This document shows positions 1 through 5,697 of a stretch of 5,710 bases of DNA, in pieces (positions within the stretch are counted from its first letter, which is position 1; every line of letters starts with the position of its first letter). The notes under the pieces are model-generated. The model saw only the letters and a program-made list of their open reading frames with translations, made no database searches and was not told the DNA's origin. Made by a program: the position numbers and the translations under genes. Location: the NCBI GenBank assembly GCA_946616295.1, contig CAMOIU010000089.1:1-5710 (forward strand), written 5' to 3'. This stretch comes from CAG-791 sp002392385. Lineage in GTDB: Bacteria; Bacillota; Clostridia; Lachnospirales; Lachnospiraceae.

Positions 1-59
1 AGCCGGGTCCCGGATGATGTTTGTGGATAAGTCATAAACTTTCCGGGACCCGGTTGGCT
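1..59. repeat. GC-rich double-palindrome hairpin, possible intergenic repeat
   Basis: The arms CCGGGTCCCGGA (3-14) and TCCGGGACCCGG (42-53) are exact reverse complements. Each arm is also nearly self-palindromic about its central base. Inside them GTTTGTG (19-25) pairs with CATAAAC (33-39) with one G-U, leaving a 7-base loop. AGCC (1-4) and GGCT (56-59) can add an outer clamp with a bulge. A mildly T-rich stretch (CTATTATTT, 58-66) follows, so it could also end transcription of a gene to the left. It looks like a REP/ERIC-style intergenic element or a terminator. No second copy is present in this window, so the repeat status is inferred. Confidence 0.5.
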
Positions 60-110
60 ATTATTTCAAGCATATCCCGCGCTGTTCTGCCCATAAATAT
101 GTGTTTTCAG

Positions 111-169
111 TTCCTACAGAGGTGTACTGCAGATTGCAGTACATGTCTGTAGGGATTCTGACATGTACT
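111..169 (+). promoter_or_regulatory. Two mutually exclusive hairpins, attenuator-like
   Basis: Hairpin A has CCTACAGA (113-120) pairing with TCTGTAGG (146-153), a 2x2 internal loop, then TGTACTGCA (123-131) pairing with TGCAGTACA (135-143) around a 3-base loop. Pairing extends to 111/155 if T112-G154 wobbles. Hairpin B has AGTACATGTC (138-147) pairing perfectly with GACATGTACT (160-169) across a 12-base loop. A and B share 138-147, so only one can form at a time. In both states the AGGGA at 151-155 is affected: it is partly paired in A and lies in the loop of B, while B also pairs the ATG at 163. This is what a conformational switch looks like, but I recognise no known riboswitch or T-box consensus and no U-tract follows. 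Confidence 0.45.
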
Positions 170-240
170 CAGCACCGCTCTCAGGTATTGATTCTGGCTG
201 GGCGGTGAACAGTAACGGAAGCTTTGTTAGTGGAGACTAA
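163..240 (+). CDS. Possible 25-aa small ORF (doubtful)
   Basis: An ATG at 163 opens 25 codons ending in TAA at 238-240. The predicted peptide is rich in Gly, Ser and Asn with one Trp and no membrane segment. An AGGGA stretch (151-155) lies 7 bases upstream, an acceptable but imperfect ribosome binding site. Both this site and the start codon fall inside the switching hairpins at 111-169. No family is recognised, and an ORF this short can arise by chance. It is listed because the start, the SD-like site and the hairpins coincide. Confidence 0.18.
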   Translation: MYSAPLSGIDSGWAVNSNGSFVSGD

Positions 241-249
241 GAGAAGATT

Positions 250-277
250 TTGGGACAATAACCTATTTTACTATAAG
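250..277 (+). promoter_or_regulatory. Probable sigma-70/SigA promoter for the 359-1003 gene
   Basis: TTGGGA (250-255) as -35 and TATAAG (272-277) as -10 are separated by 16 bases in an AT-rich stretch. Transcription would start near 283-285, giving a leader of about 75 bases before the ATG at 359. The -35 matches TTGACA only in part, so the assignment rests mainly on the -10 and on position. Confidence 0.45.
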
Positions 278-304
278 ACCATGAACAGAACAAAAAAGTA
301 GCGA

Positions 305-328
305 TTTTTCGGAAAAAAGGCCGAAAAA
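305..328 (+). other. Leader hairpin upstream of the 359 gene
   Basis: TTTTTCGG (305-312) pairs perfectly with CCGAAAAA (321-328) around an 8-base purine loop. It sits between the proposed promoter and the ribosome binding site. No T-run follows on either strand, so it is a poor intrinsic terminator. An RNA-stabilising or weak attenuating role is possible. Confidence 0.35.
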
Positions 329-358
329 ACAAGGTTCATACACAGAAAGGAGGTCTTC

Positions 359-1003
359 ATGAAGGTCATAGTCAGTATGAAAGCCAGAGCGCGGGTCTAT
401 CATAAGCGGGGATGTATCTATGCGGACAGGATTCAGTACGGGAATCGTCTGGAGATGAGGGAGAGAGACGCGGAGGAGGCCGGCTACGGAAGATGCCGTT
501 TCTGTGAGGGACTCTGGGGAAGCGTGCGCTGCATGCAGAGACGGCCGGATCCGCGCGGAGGCAGCCCCTGGACCGAGTGGCAGGGATGGGCTGACCAGGG
601 CGTGGAGCTGACCTACGACCGCTGGTCGGATACGCTGTACGCCAGGACCAGCCGCGGCTTCTGGAAGATCTACTACCGGGAAGGCATTGGCAACCTTCTC
701 TACCACGCCAATCACTGCTCGCTGACCGACGAGACGGAGCAGCTGAAGCGGGGCGCTTTCCATCGCCAGAGCGACGTGAAGGCCGAACCTTCCGTGAGCA
801 AACTCCTCCTCTACATCCGCCGTCACGACATTGCCATGGAAATCGTTGACACGGACTACCGTCAGCTGCCCCGCAGCACCCGCCGCCAGCGCAAATACTA
901 CCGCAATGCCGAGCGCAGAGTCCAGCGAGCACAGAAGAGAAGGGTGAACGACCTTTTCTCCATGCTGGACAGGGGAGAGACATGCTGGATGCCGATCACG
1001 TGA
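359..1003 (+). CDS. Uncharacterised 214-aa protein with N-terminal His/Cys putative zinc-binding motif
   Basis: The start is well supported: AAAGGAGG at 346-353 lies 5 bases before the ATG. Near the N-terminus is VYH-x3-C (H15, C19), then an Asn-Arg pair (N29, R30) and the stretch AEEAGYGRCRFC with C46 and C49. This H-x3-C ... AxxxGYxxCxxC pattern resembles the short zinc-binding folds related to the Ada metal-binding N-domain. Metal binding is inferred from residue spacing only. The rest (about 60-175) is mixed, Trp/Tyr-rich and without a recognised domain. The C-terminus (about 170-201) is strongly basic with many Arg/Lys/Gln, suggesting nucleic-acid contact. There is no signal peptide or membrane segment, so it is probably cytosolic. 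The gene appears monocistronic: 264 bases and a separate promoter lie between it and the next gene. Function is unknown; a nucleic-acid-binding or regulatory role is a guess. Confidence 0.8.
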   Translation: MKVIVSMKARARVYHKRGCIYADRIQYGNRLEMRERDAEEAGYGRCRFCEGLWGSVRCMQRRPDPRGGSPWTEWQGWADQGVELTYDRWSDTLYARTSRGFWKIYYREGIGNLLYHANHCSLTDETEQLKRGAFHRQSDVKAEPSVSKLLLYIRRHDIAMEIVDTDYRQLPRSTRRQRKYYRNAERRVQRAQKRRVNDLFSMLDRGETCWMPIT

Positions 1004-1057
1004 GGCATCAGGCAGGGCAAGTACACAAGACCAAAACTGCATGGGTGCCATTTTAAA

Positions 1058-1077
1058 CGGCATTGCTCTCGATGCCG
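1058..1077. other. Intergenic stem with CTCT tetraloop
   Basis: CGGCATTG (1058-1065) pairs with CGATGCCG (1070-1077), including one G-T wobble, leaving the 4-base loop CTCT. It lies 55 bases after the stop of the preceding gene. No T-run follows, so it is not a standard intrinsic terminator, though it could stabilise the 3' end of that mRNA. It overlaps a short transketolase-like reading frame (1041-1088). Confidence 0.35.
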
Positions 1078-1109
1078 GCATCCTGTGACCAGAACCTACC
1101 ACAACAGCA

Positions 1110-1134
1110 CGGCCGGCGCAGAATGTGCCGGCCG
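1110..1134. other. Very stable GC hairpin between gene 1 and the ArsC-helicase operon
   Basis: CGGCCGGCGCA (1110-1120) pairs with TGTGCCGGCCG (1124-1134) over 11 positions with one G-T wobble and a GAA loop. This is the strongest stem in the 264-base gap. The following CGACTGCAGTTG is not T-rich, so a classical rho-independent terminator is unlikely. It probably still marks the transcriptional boundary, because the promoter at 1182-1190 follows about 50 bases later. Confidence 0.45.
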
Positions 1135-1181
1135 CGACTGCAGTTGAAAGTGAACCTCATAGAGCGTAAACGGTTCCTGCG

Positions 1182-1190
1182 TGCTATAAT
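1182..1190 (+). promoter_or_regulatory. Extended -10 promoter of the ArsC-like/PLD-helicase operon
   Basis: TGCTATAAT is a perfect extended -10 (TG-n-TATAAT). No good -35 lies 16-18 bases upstream, as is usual for extended -10 promoters; the TTGAAA at 1144-1149 is too far away. Transcription would start near 1196-1198, giving a leader of about 70 bases before the ATG at 1268. The leader holds one copy of the recurring TTAAGACATAAA element (1204-1215). Confidence 0.65.
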
Positions 1191-1203
1191 AATTCTATGT
1201 GTG

Positions 1204-1215
1204 TTAAGACATAAA
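1204..1215 (+). promoter_or_regulatory. Recurring TTAAGACATAAA element, copy 1
   Basis: This 12-base string lies between the extended -10 and the ATG at 1268. It recurs exactly at 4605-4616, upstream of the second PLD-helicase. A close variant, TAAGTCATAAA, occurs at 28-38. Its location in the leader of both gene groups suggests a shared regulatory site, but its function is unknown and chance is not excluded. Confidence 0.3.
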
Positions 1216-1267
1216 AAGAGGGACCGGCGCATCCTGTTCATGCCATGGAGAGCCGGAGGGGAGGACT

Positions 1268-1609
1268 ATGAATATTCAGATCTTCGGAACGAAGAAGAGC
1301 AGCGATACCCGCAAGGCGGAGCGCTTCTTTAAAGAGCGCGGCATTCGCTTTCAGTCCGTTGACATGAAGGAAAAGGGCCTCAGCAAGGGCGAGTTCCAAT
1401 CCGTCCTCCAGGCCGTAGGCGGCCTCGACGCCATGCTCGATCCGAACTGCAAGGACAAGGACCTCCTCCTGCTCATCAAGTACCTCGCCGAGGAGGACCG
1501 CCCCCAGAAAGCCCTGGAGAATCAGTCCGTGCTCAGGCTTCCTATCGTCCGCAACGGACGCCAGGCGACAGTGGGGTATCAGCCGGATGTTTGGAAGAAG
1601 TGGGAGTGA
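1268..1609 (+). CDS. ArsC/Spx-fold protein lacking the catalytic cysteine (113 aa)
   Basis: The length and whole sequence fit the ArsC family (thioredoxin-like fold; arsenate reductase, YffB, Spx). The start MNIQIFGTKK, the helix after it, and the C-terminal LPIVRNGRQATVGYQPDVW block with a likely cis-Pro (P92) and Arg (R95) are typical. The active-site loop reads GTKKSSDTRKAERFF: Ser11 sits where family members have Cys (GTKKC or a CxxC/CxxS). The only Cys is C61, elsewhere in the chain. Arsenate or disulfide reductase chemistry by the usual mechanism is therefore unlikely; a Spx-like regulatory or binding role is an inference. The ribosome binding site GGAGGGGAGG (1255-1264) lies 3 bases before the ATG. 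The stop at 1607-1609 is 4 bases before the helicase start at 1614, so the two are almost certainly one operon and possibly translationally coupled. 'arsC' would be a misleading name here. Confidence 0.88.
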   Translation: MNIQIFGTKKSSDTRKAERFFKERGIRFQSVDMKEKGLSKGEFQSVLQAVGGLDAMLDPNCKDKDLLLLIKYLAEEDRPQKALENQSVLRLPIVRNGRQATVGYQPDVWKKWE

Positions 1610-1613
1610 GATA

Positions 1614-4541
1614 ATGCAAAGCACCTTCTACACCAACTACACCGACCTGAAATTCATAGACAAGCTGCGCAGGAACCTCGACACCTGTACGGCTTTCTAC
1701 TTCTCTGTCAGTTTCATCAAGAAACCTGGTCTGCGGCTGCTCGCTCAGAACATGGAAGCGGCCCTCGCGCGGGGCACCAAGGGCGTGCTCATCACCTCTA
1801 CCTACCAGAACTTCACCGATGTGGATTCCCTGACCTGGTTCTATGACCTGCATACACGGTATCCGGATCAGTTTGCCTGCCATCTGGACAGGGAATGCTT
1901 CGAGGACATGCAGGGAAACAAGGTGGGTTTCCATTCGAAAGGCTACCTGTTCGACTTCGAGGATCACAATGAAGTTCTGATCGGCTCGTCGAATATCACC
2001 GTCTATGCCCTGCTCAAGAATATTGAGTGGGACGTGTCGGTGATCACAGACCATGACGAGATCCTTACCGGAAATCAGGTTAGCAGAAACGATATTACCG
2101 GAAGTGAGACTACCGGAATTAAGGTTACCGGAGATAATACTACCGGTAATGAGGTTAACGCTGAGGCCGGTAAGAGTCAGCAGGATGTCTATCGCGCCGC
2201 CAAACGTGAATTCGGCCGCCTGTGGGAGAAGACCCTGCCGCTCACGCGCGATCTGATCGAAGAGTATAAGACGCAGCTCTACTATTCCATCGAGCGGTGG
2301 GATATGGACTATGATATTGCGAATGCCAGTATCAAGCCTAACTATATGCAGCGGCGGGCTCTGAAGGAGTTGAACAGGATCCGGGCCATGGGTGCCTCCA
2401 AGGCCCTGGTCTGCGCAGCCGCCGGCTCCGGCAAAACATACCTCGCCGCCTTCGACGCCCTGAATTTCAATCCGGACCGCCTCCTGTACATCGTGCAGGA
2501 AGGCTCCATTTTGATGAAATCCTTTGAGACCTTCCAGAGAGTTTTTGGAAGCGATAAGAGCTACGGACTTTACAACAAGGATTACAAGGAGTTTGACAGG
2601 CAGTTTGTTTTCTCCACGAATGTGACGATGGCGAATTCGCTGGAGCTGTTCGACAAGCATGCCTTTGACTATATCATCATCGACGAGTGCCATCACTCCA
2701 CGGCGGAGACGTACCGGAAGATCATGCAGTACTTTGAGCCGCAGTTCCTTCTGGGCATCACGGCGACGCCTGAGCGCATGGACGGCGAGGACGTCTTCAG
2801 CCTCTTCGACCAGAACGTGCCCTATGAGCTGCGCCTGCGCGACGCGATCATCAATGGCCTGGTTGTGCCGTTCAAGTACTACGGCATCCGCGACGAGCTC
2901 ATCGAGTACGGCATCAAGGAGACCAAGGGACACAAGTTCGTCGAGCAGTTCTCCGACACCGATCACTGTGAGTTCATCCAGAAGATGATCGAGAAGCACA
3001 GAATTCCCGGCCAGAAGCTCAAGGCGCTGGCCTTCTGCCGTGACATCTCCCACGCCATTCGCATGTCCCAGGCGATGGAGGACTACTACCACACCCGCTA
3101 TCTGACCGGCAAGAATTCTGTCGGCGAGCGCGTGCGCGCCTACAAAGATCTGCAGGACGACAATGCAGACCTGGAGATCCTGTTCACGGTGGACATCCTC
3201 AACGAAGGCGTCGACATCCCCGGCGTCAACATGGTCCTCTTCCTCCGTCCCACGGATTCTCAGACCATCTTCATCCAGCAGCTGGGCCGCGGCCTCCGCA
3301 AGTACGAGGGCAAGCAGTTCGTGACGGTGATGGATTTCATCGGCAACGACTATAAGCGGAGTGTGCAGATCGCTTTTGCGCTGGGCAGCCTCTCCGAGAA
3401 CTTTGTCGTGGAGAAAAAACTCCTCGCCGCCCTCATCGCCGAAGACTTCAAGAGCCTCGGCCTCATCGACTACGGTGTCGAAATCCATCTCGATGACCTG
3501 AGCAAAAAGGAGATCCTCAGCTTCATCGATGACGTGAACTTCAACACCAAAACCTATCTCCAGCAGGATTACTACAATTTCAAGAAATACATCAGCGCTC
3601 AGAGCTATCCTCGCCACGTGGATTACCTGAACAACGACTACGCGCCGGACCTGATCAAGTTCATGCAGTCCAAGATCGCCGGCCGCAAGAACGCCTCCTA
3701 CTACGGCTTCCTCCAGGCCATCGGCGAGGAAAACCTCCCGGCCTTCGACGAACGCCAGGAAGCGCTGATCAGATATATCTCCGAAATGCTTCCCATCGTC
3801 CGCCCCTACGAGTACCTGATCCTCCAGAAACTCGTCCTCGGCGCCGGCAAGGCCAGCCTTCCGGAGATCCAGGAATACGTCCGCATCAGCACGCAGCACT
3901 ATGATCAGAAGGCCTTCGATCACGCCCTCACGTATATGCTGAAGACCGATTTCTTCGAGCAGGAGGGCGCTAACCTGGCCTTCCATGACATCCGCCTCGG
4001 CGTCGAGCTGGACGAGTATCTGCGTGACCTCCTGGAATATGGCCTCGGCAAATATGACGTAGAATTCCACGACCTGGATGGCCAGGCGTACGATCCGGAG
4101 AAACGCTTCCACCTGTGGTCCAAATACCGCAAGGAGCAGGTGCAGCAGCTCCTGTTGAACAACCCCCGCGACATTATGAAGGGCACCGCCATCTACGATG
4201 GCGTCGTCTACGCCTACGTCACGGTGGTCAAGGAAAACGCCACCAAGGCCGAGCTCAAATACGCGGACGGTTACCTCGACGAGAACACCTTCCAGTGGGA
4301 ATCCGTCGCCAACGTCTCCACCCGCGAACTCACCGGCCTCAAGAACAGCAAGCGCATGGAAATCTTCGTCCGCAAGGTCAGTAATGAAGACGGCATCCAG
4401 CTGCCCTTCACCTACATCGGCTCAGGACACATGGAATACATCGGGCCGACCCAGAGCGGCAATGGCGCGCACCTGTTTAGGGTACCGATGGAGGTGACGG
4501 CGCCGGAGGATCTGTATTTTGATTTCAGGTTGCCGGAGTGA
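1614..4541 (+). CDS. PLD-family nuclease / SF2 DExH helicase / DUF3427-like fusion (975 aa)
   Basis: Residues count from the ATG at 1614. GGGAG (1602-1606) lies 7 bases before this start, and the family-like sequence begins here; an in-frame ATG at 1587 would overlap the upstream gene and lacks a good SD. Residues about 1-145 form a PLD-like nuclease domain with one HKD motif (H107, K109, D114) and GSSN (124-127). A repeat linker (151-185) follows. The SF2 motor comes next: Walker A GSGKT (271-275), DECH (357-360), TATP (383-386), motif V around ILNEGVDIP (528-536) and motif VI QQLGRGLR (555-562). Motif Ia is divergent (VQEGSIL). Residues about 590-820 are mainly helical, and about 830-975 resemble the DUF3427 C-terminus (FQWES, 892-896). 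The protein is probably a cytosolic ATP-driven DNA translocase or helicase with a nuclease, of the HKD nuclease-DEAD/DEAH helicase class. A defence or repair role is inferred from architecture. All motor motifs and the HKD appear intact. Confidence 0.92.
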   Translation: MQSTFYTNYTDLKFIDKLRRNLDTCTAFYFSVSFIKKPGLRLLAQNMEAALARGTKGVLITSTYQNFTDVDSLTWFYDLHTRYPDQFACHLDRECFEDMQGNKVGFHSKGYLFDFEDHNEVLIGSSNITVYALLKNIEWDVSVITDHDEILTGNQVSRNDITGSETTGIKVTGDNTTGNEVNAEAGKSQQDVYRAAKREFGRLWEKTLPLTRDLIEEYKTQLYYSIERWDMDYDIANASIKPNYMQRRALKELNRIRAMGASKALVCAAAGSGKTYLAAFDALNFNPDRLLYIVQEGSILMKSFETFQRVFGSDKSYGLYNKDYKEFDRQFVFSTNVTMANSLELFDKHAFDYIIIDECHHSTAETYRKIMQYFEPQFLLGITATPERMDGEDVFSLFDQNVPYELRLRDAIINGLVVPFKYYGIRDELIEYGIKETKGHKFVEQFSDTDHCEFIQKMIEKHRIPGQKLKALAFCRDISHAIRMSQAMEDYYHTRYLTGKNSVGERVRAYKDLQDDNADLEILFTVDILNEGVDIPGVNMVLFLRPTDSQTIFIQQLGRGLRKYEGKQFVTVMDFIGNDYKRSVQIAFALGSLSENFVVEKKLLAALIAEDFKSLGLIDYGVEIHLDDLSKKEILSFIDDVNFNTKTYLQQDYYNFKKYISAQSYPRHVDYLNNDYAPDLIKFMQSKIAGRKNASYYGFLQAIGEENLPAFDERQEALIRYISEMLPIVRPYEYLILQKLVLGAGKASLPEIQEYVRISTQHYDQKAFDHALTYMLKTDFFEQEGANLAFHDIRLGVELDEYLRDLLEYGLGKYDVEFHDLDGQAYDPEKRFHLWSKYRKEQVQQLLLNNPRDIMKGTAIYDGVVYAYVTVVKENATKAELKYADGYLDENTFQWESVANVSTRELTGLKNSKRMEIFVRKVSNEDGIQLPFTYIGSGHMEYIGPTQSGNGAHLFRVPMEVTAPEDLYFDFRLPE
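2065..2169 (+). repeat. Seven-unit 15-bp in-frame tandem repeat in the nuclease-helicase linker
   Basis: Units start at 2065, 2080, 2095, 2110, 2125, 2140 and 2155, with rough consensus (T/C)TACCGGAAnTnAGn. Unit 2 and the last unit are the most decayed. In the gene's frame they encode five-residue units: LTGNQ, VSRND, ITGSE, TTGIK, VTGDN, TTGNE, VNAEA. The tract is richer in A and T than the flanking coding DNA and lies just after the PLD domain and before the helicase-proximal helices. Because 15 is a multiple of 3, copy-number change would lengthen or shorten the linker by five residues without shifting the frame. Confidence 0.85.
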
Positions 4542-4572
4542 GGGGGAAAGATGTCCTGCTAATAAGATAGTT

Positions 4573-4601
4573 TCCCTCCCTTGAGTCTCGTTAGGAAGGG
4601 A
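4573..4601 (+). terminator. Weak hairpin after the PLD-helicase gene
   Basis: TCCCTCCCT (4573-4581) pairs with AGGAAGGGA (4593-4601) with one C-A mismatch and an 11-base loop. An alternative longer-range pairing joins TAGTTTC (4568-4574) to GAAACTA (4619-4625). No T-run follows the stem, so termination would be inefficient and read-through into the second PLD-helicase is possible. The rest of the 109-base gap shows no convincing promoter. Confidence 0.3.
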
Positions 4602-4604
4602 TGC

Positions 4605-4616
4605 TTAAGACATAAA
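4605..4616 (+). promoter_or_regulatory. Recurring TTAAGACATAAA element, copy 2
   Basis: The string is identical to 1204-1215 and lies 34 bases before the ATG of the second PLD-helicase. With the following CT it also matches 12 of 13 bases of TAAGTCATAAACT at 28-40. It could be an operator or part of a promoter; no clean -10/-35 pair was found around it. Confidence 0.3.
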
Positions 4617-4650
4617 CTGAAACTAACGATAACTTAATACAGGGTAAGAA

Positions 4651-5697
4651 ATGCCAGACTCATCATCCGACTACGAACTGAATACCACTCGTTCCCCGCT
4701 TCACGCCACCTCCGTCACCACCGGCGACCGCGACCGCCGCATGCACCTGTACTACCAGCTGATCAGTGGCATGCGCAATGCGAAGCGCATCGATATCATC
4801 GTGTCGTTTCTGATGGAATCCGGCGTGAAGATGCTCCTGAAAGACCTGGGGCAGGCCATGGACCGGGGGACAGAGGTGAGGATCCTCACCGGGAACTATC
4901 TGGGAATCACGCAGCCGTCTGCTTTGTATCTGATTAAGCAGCGGCTGGGTGAGCGGGTCGATCTGCGCTTTTATAATGACAGCGAGCGGTCTTTTCATCC
5001 GAAGGCATACTTCTTTCATTATGAGGATCACAGCGATATTTTCATAGGATCTTCGAACATTTCGAGGAGTGCTCTGACGTCCGGTATTGAGTGGAATTAT
5101 CGGTTCAGCAGCGAGACGGACAGGACCAATTACGAGAAGCTGTACAATACGTTTGAGGACTTGTTCCAGAATCACTCAATTGTAATTGATGATGAGCAAC
5201 TACGGGCATATTCAAAGAACTGGCACAGGCCGGCGGCGATCCGGGATCTGGACAGGTACGATGCCAGCGAGGAGGACGAGGATACAAAAGTCCATGTTCT
5301 CTATGAACCCCGTGGCGCGCAGATCGAGGCTCTCTGCGCATTGGAGAATTCACGTGCAGAAGGTGCCGTCAAGGGACTGGTACAGGCCGCTACTGGTGTC
5401 GGCAAAACATATCTGGCTGCCTTCGATTCCAGGAACTATCAGAGAGTCCTTTTTGTAGCGCATAGGGAAGAGATCCTGAAACAGGCGGCGCAGTCCTTCC
5501 GCAATGTACGCTGTAATGACGATTACGGATTCTTCAACGGGGAAGAGAAGTGTACAGATAAGGCTGTGATCTTCGCTTCTGTAGCGACACTGGGGAACAG
5601 CCGGTACCTGAACGAGCGGTACTTTGCGCCAGATTATTTCGACTATATCGTGGTGGATGATTATGGCATAATAGGTCTAAGTCAGAAAGCCGCTTAA
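4651..5697 (+). pseudogene. Second PLD-helicase, truncated inside the DExH motif
   Basis: The reading frame gives 348 aa, but only about 336 belong to the original protein; intact relatives of this architecture are some 900-1000 aa. Residues about 35-155 are PLD-like, with H116, K118 and GSSN (133-136). The Asp of HxKx4D is His here (H123). The block FHPKAYFFHYEDH...IGSSN...IEW aligns with the equivalent stretch of the upstream gene, so they are paralogous in architecture. The motor begins with Walker A ATGVGKT (247-253), motif Ia FVAHREEIL (268-276) and ASVATLGN (309-316). It reaches Walker B, YIVVD, then reads DYGIIGLSQKAA-stop where DE(F/C)HH is expected. No DExH, TATP or C-terminal motor motifs follow in any frame, so helicase activity must be lost. 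The SD is weak (AGGG, 4641-4644). A free nuclease-domain fragment could still be made. The remainder may lie beyond the window on the far side of an insertion. Confidence 0.85.

Noticed and set aside
99..152. 17-codon Cys-containing ORF inside hairpin A
   Set aside because: It has no SD, and the sequence is dictated by the stem. It is too short to support as a leader peptide.
305..328. Rho-independent terminator
   Set aside because: The stem is A/T-heavy and lacks a following T-run on either strand.
263..1102. Minus-strand frames (263-1102 and 372-983) over the zinc-motif gene
   Set aside because: They have low-complexity composition, no ribosome binding site that I can see and no recognised domain, while the sense ORF has a near-perfect SD.
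1587..1613. Upstream in-frame ATG for the PLD-helicase
   Set aside because: It overlaps the ArsC-like gene and has no good SD, and the added nine residues do not look like the family; the ATG at 1614 has GGGAG at suitable spacing.
2065..2169. CRISPR-like array
   Set aside because: Units are 15 bases, contiguous and in-frame coding; there are no unique spacers between them.
2053..2256. Alternate + frame with repeated LPE units
   Set aside because: It is the 15-bp repeat read in another frame, internal to the helicase gene and without its own start signal.
1542..4112. 856-codon open frame on the minus strand antisense to the PLD-helicase
   Set aside because: It is a codon-bias shadow: the sense gene rarely uses TTA, CTA or TCA codons, so few antisense stops arise. 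No domain is recognisable, and the sense strand has all helicase motifs.
1614..5697. Restriction-modification or Mokosh type II system
   Set aside because: No methyltransferase or specificity subunit is present. The nuclease-first SF2/DUF3427-like layout differs from the helicase-PLD fusion I know for Mokosh, so I do not assign a named defence system.
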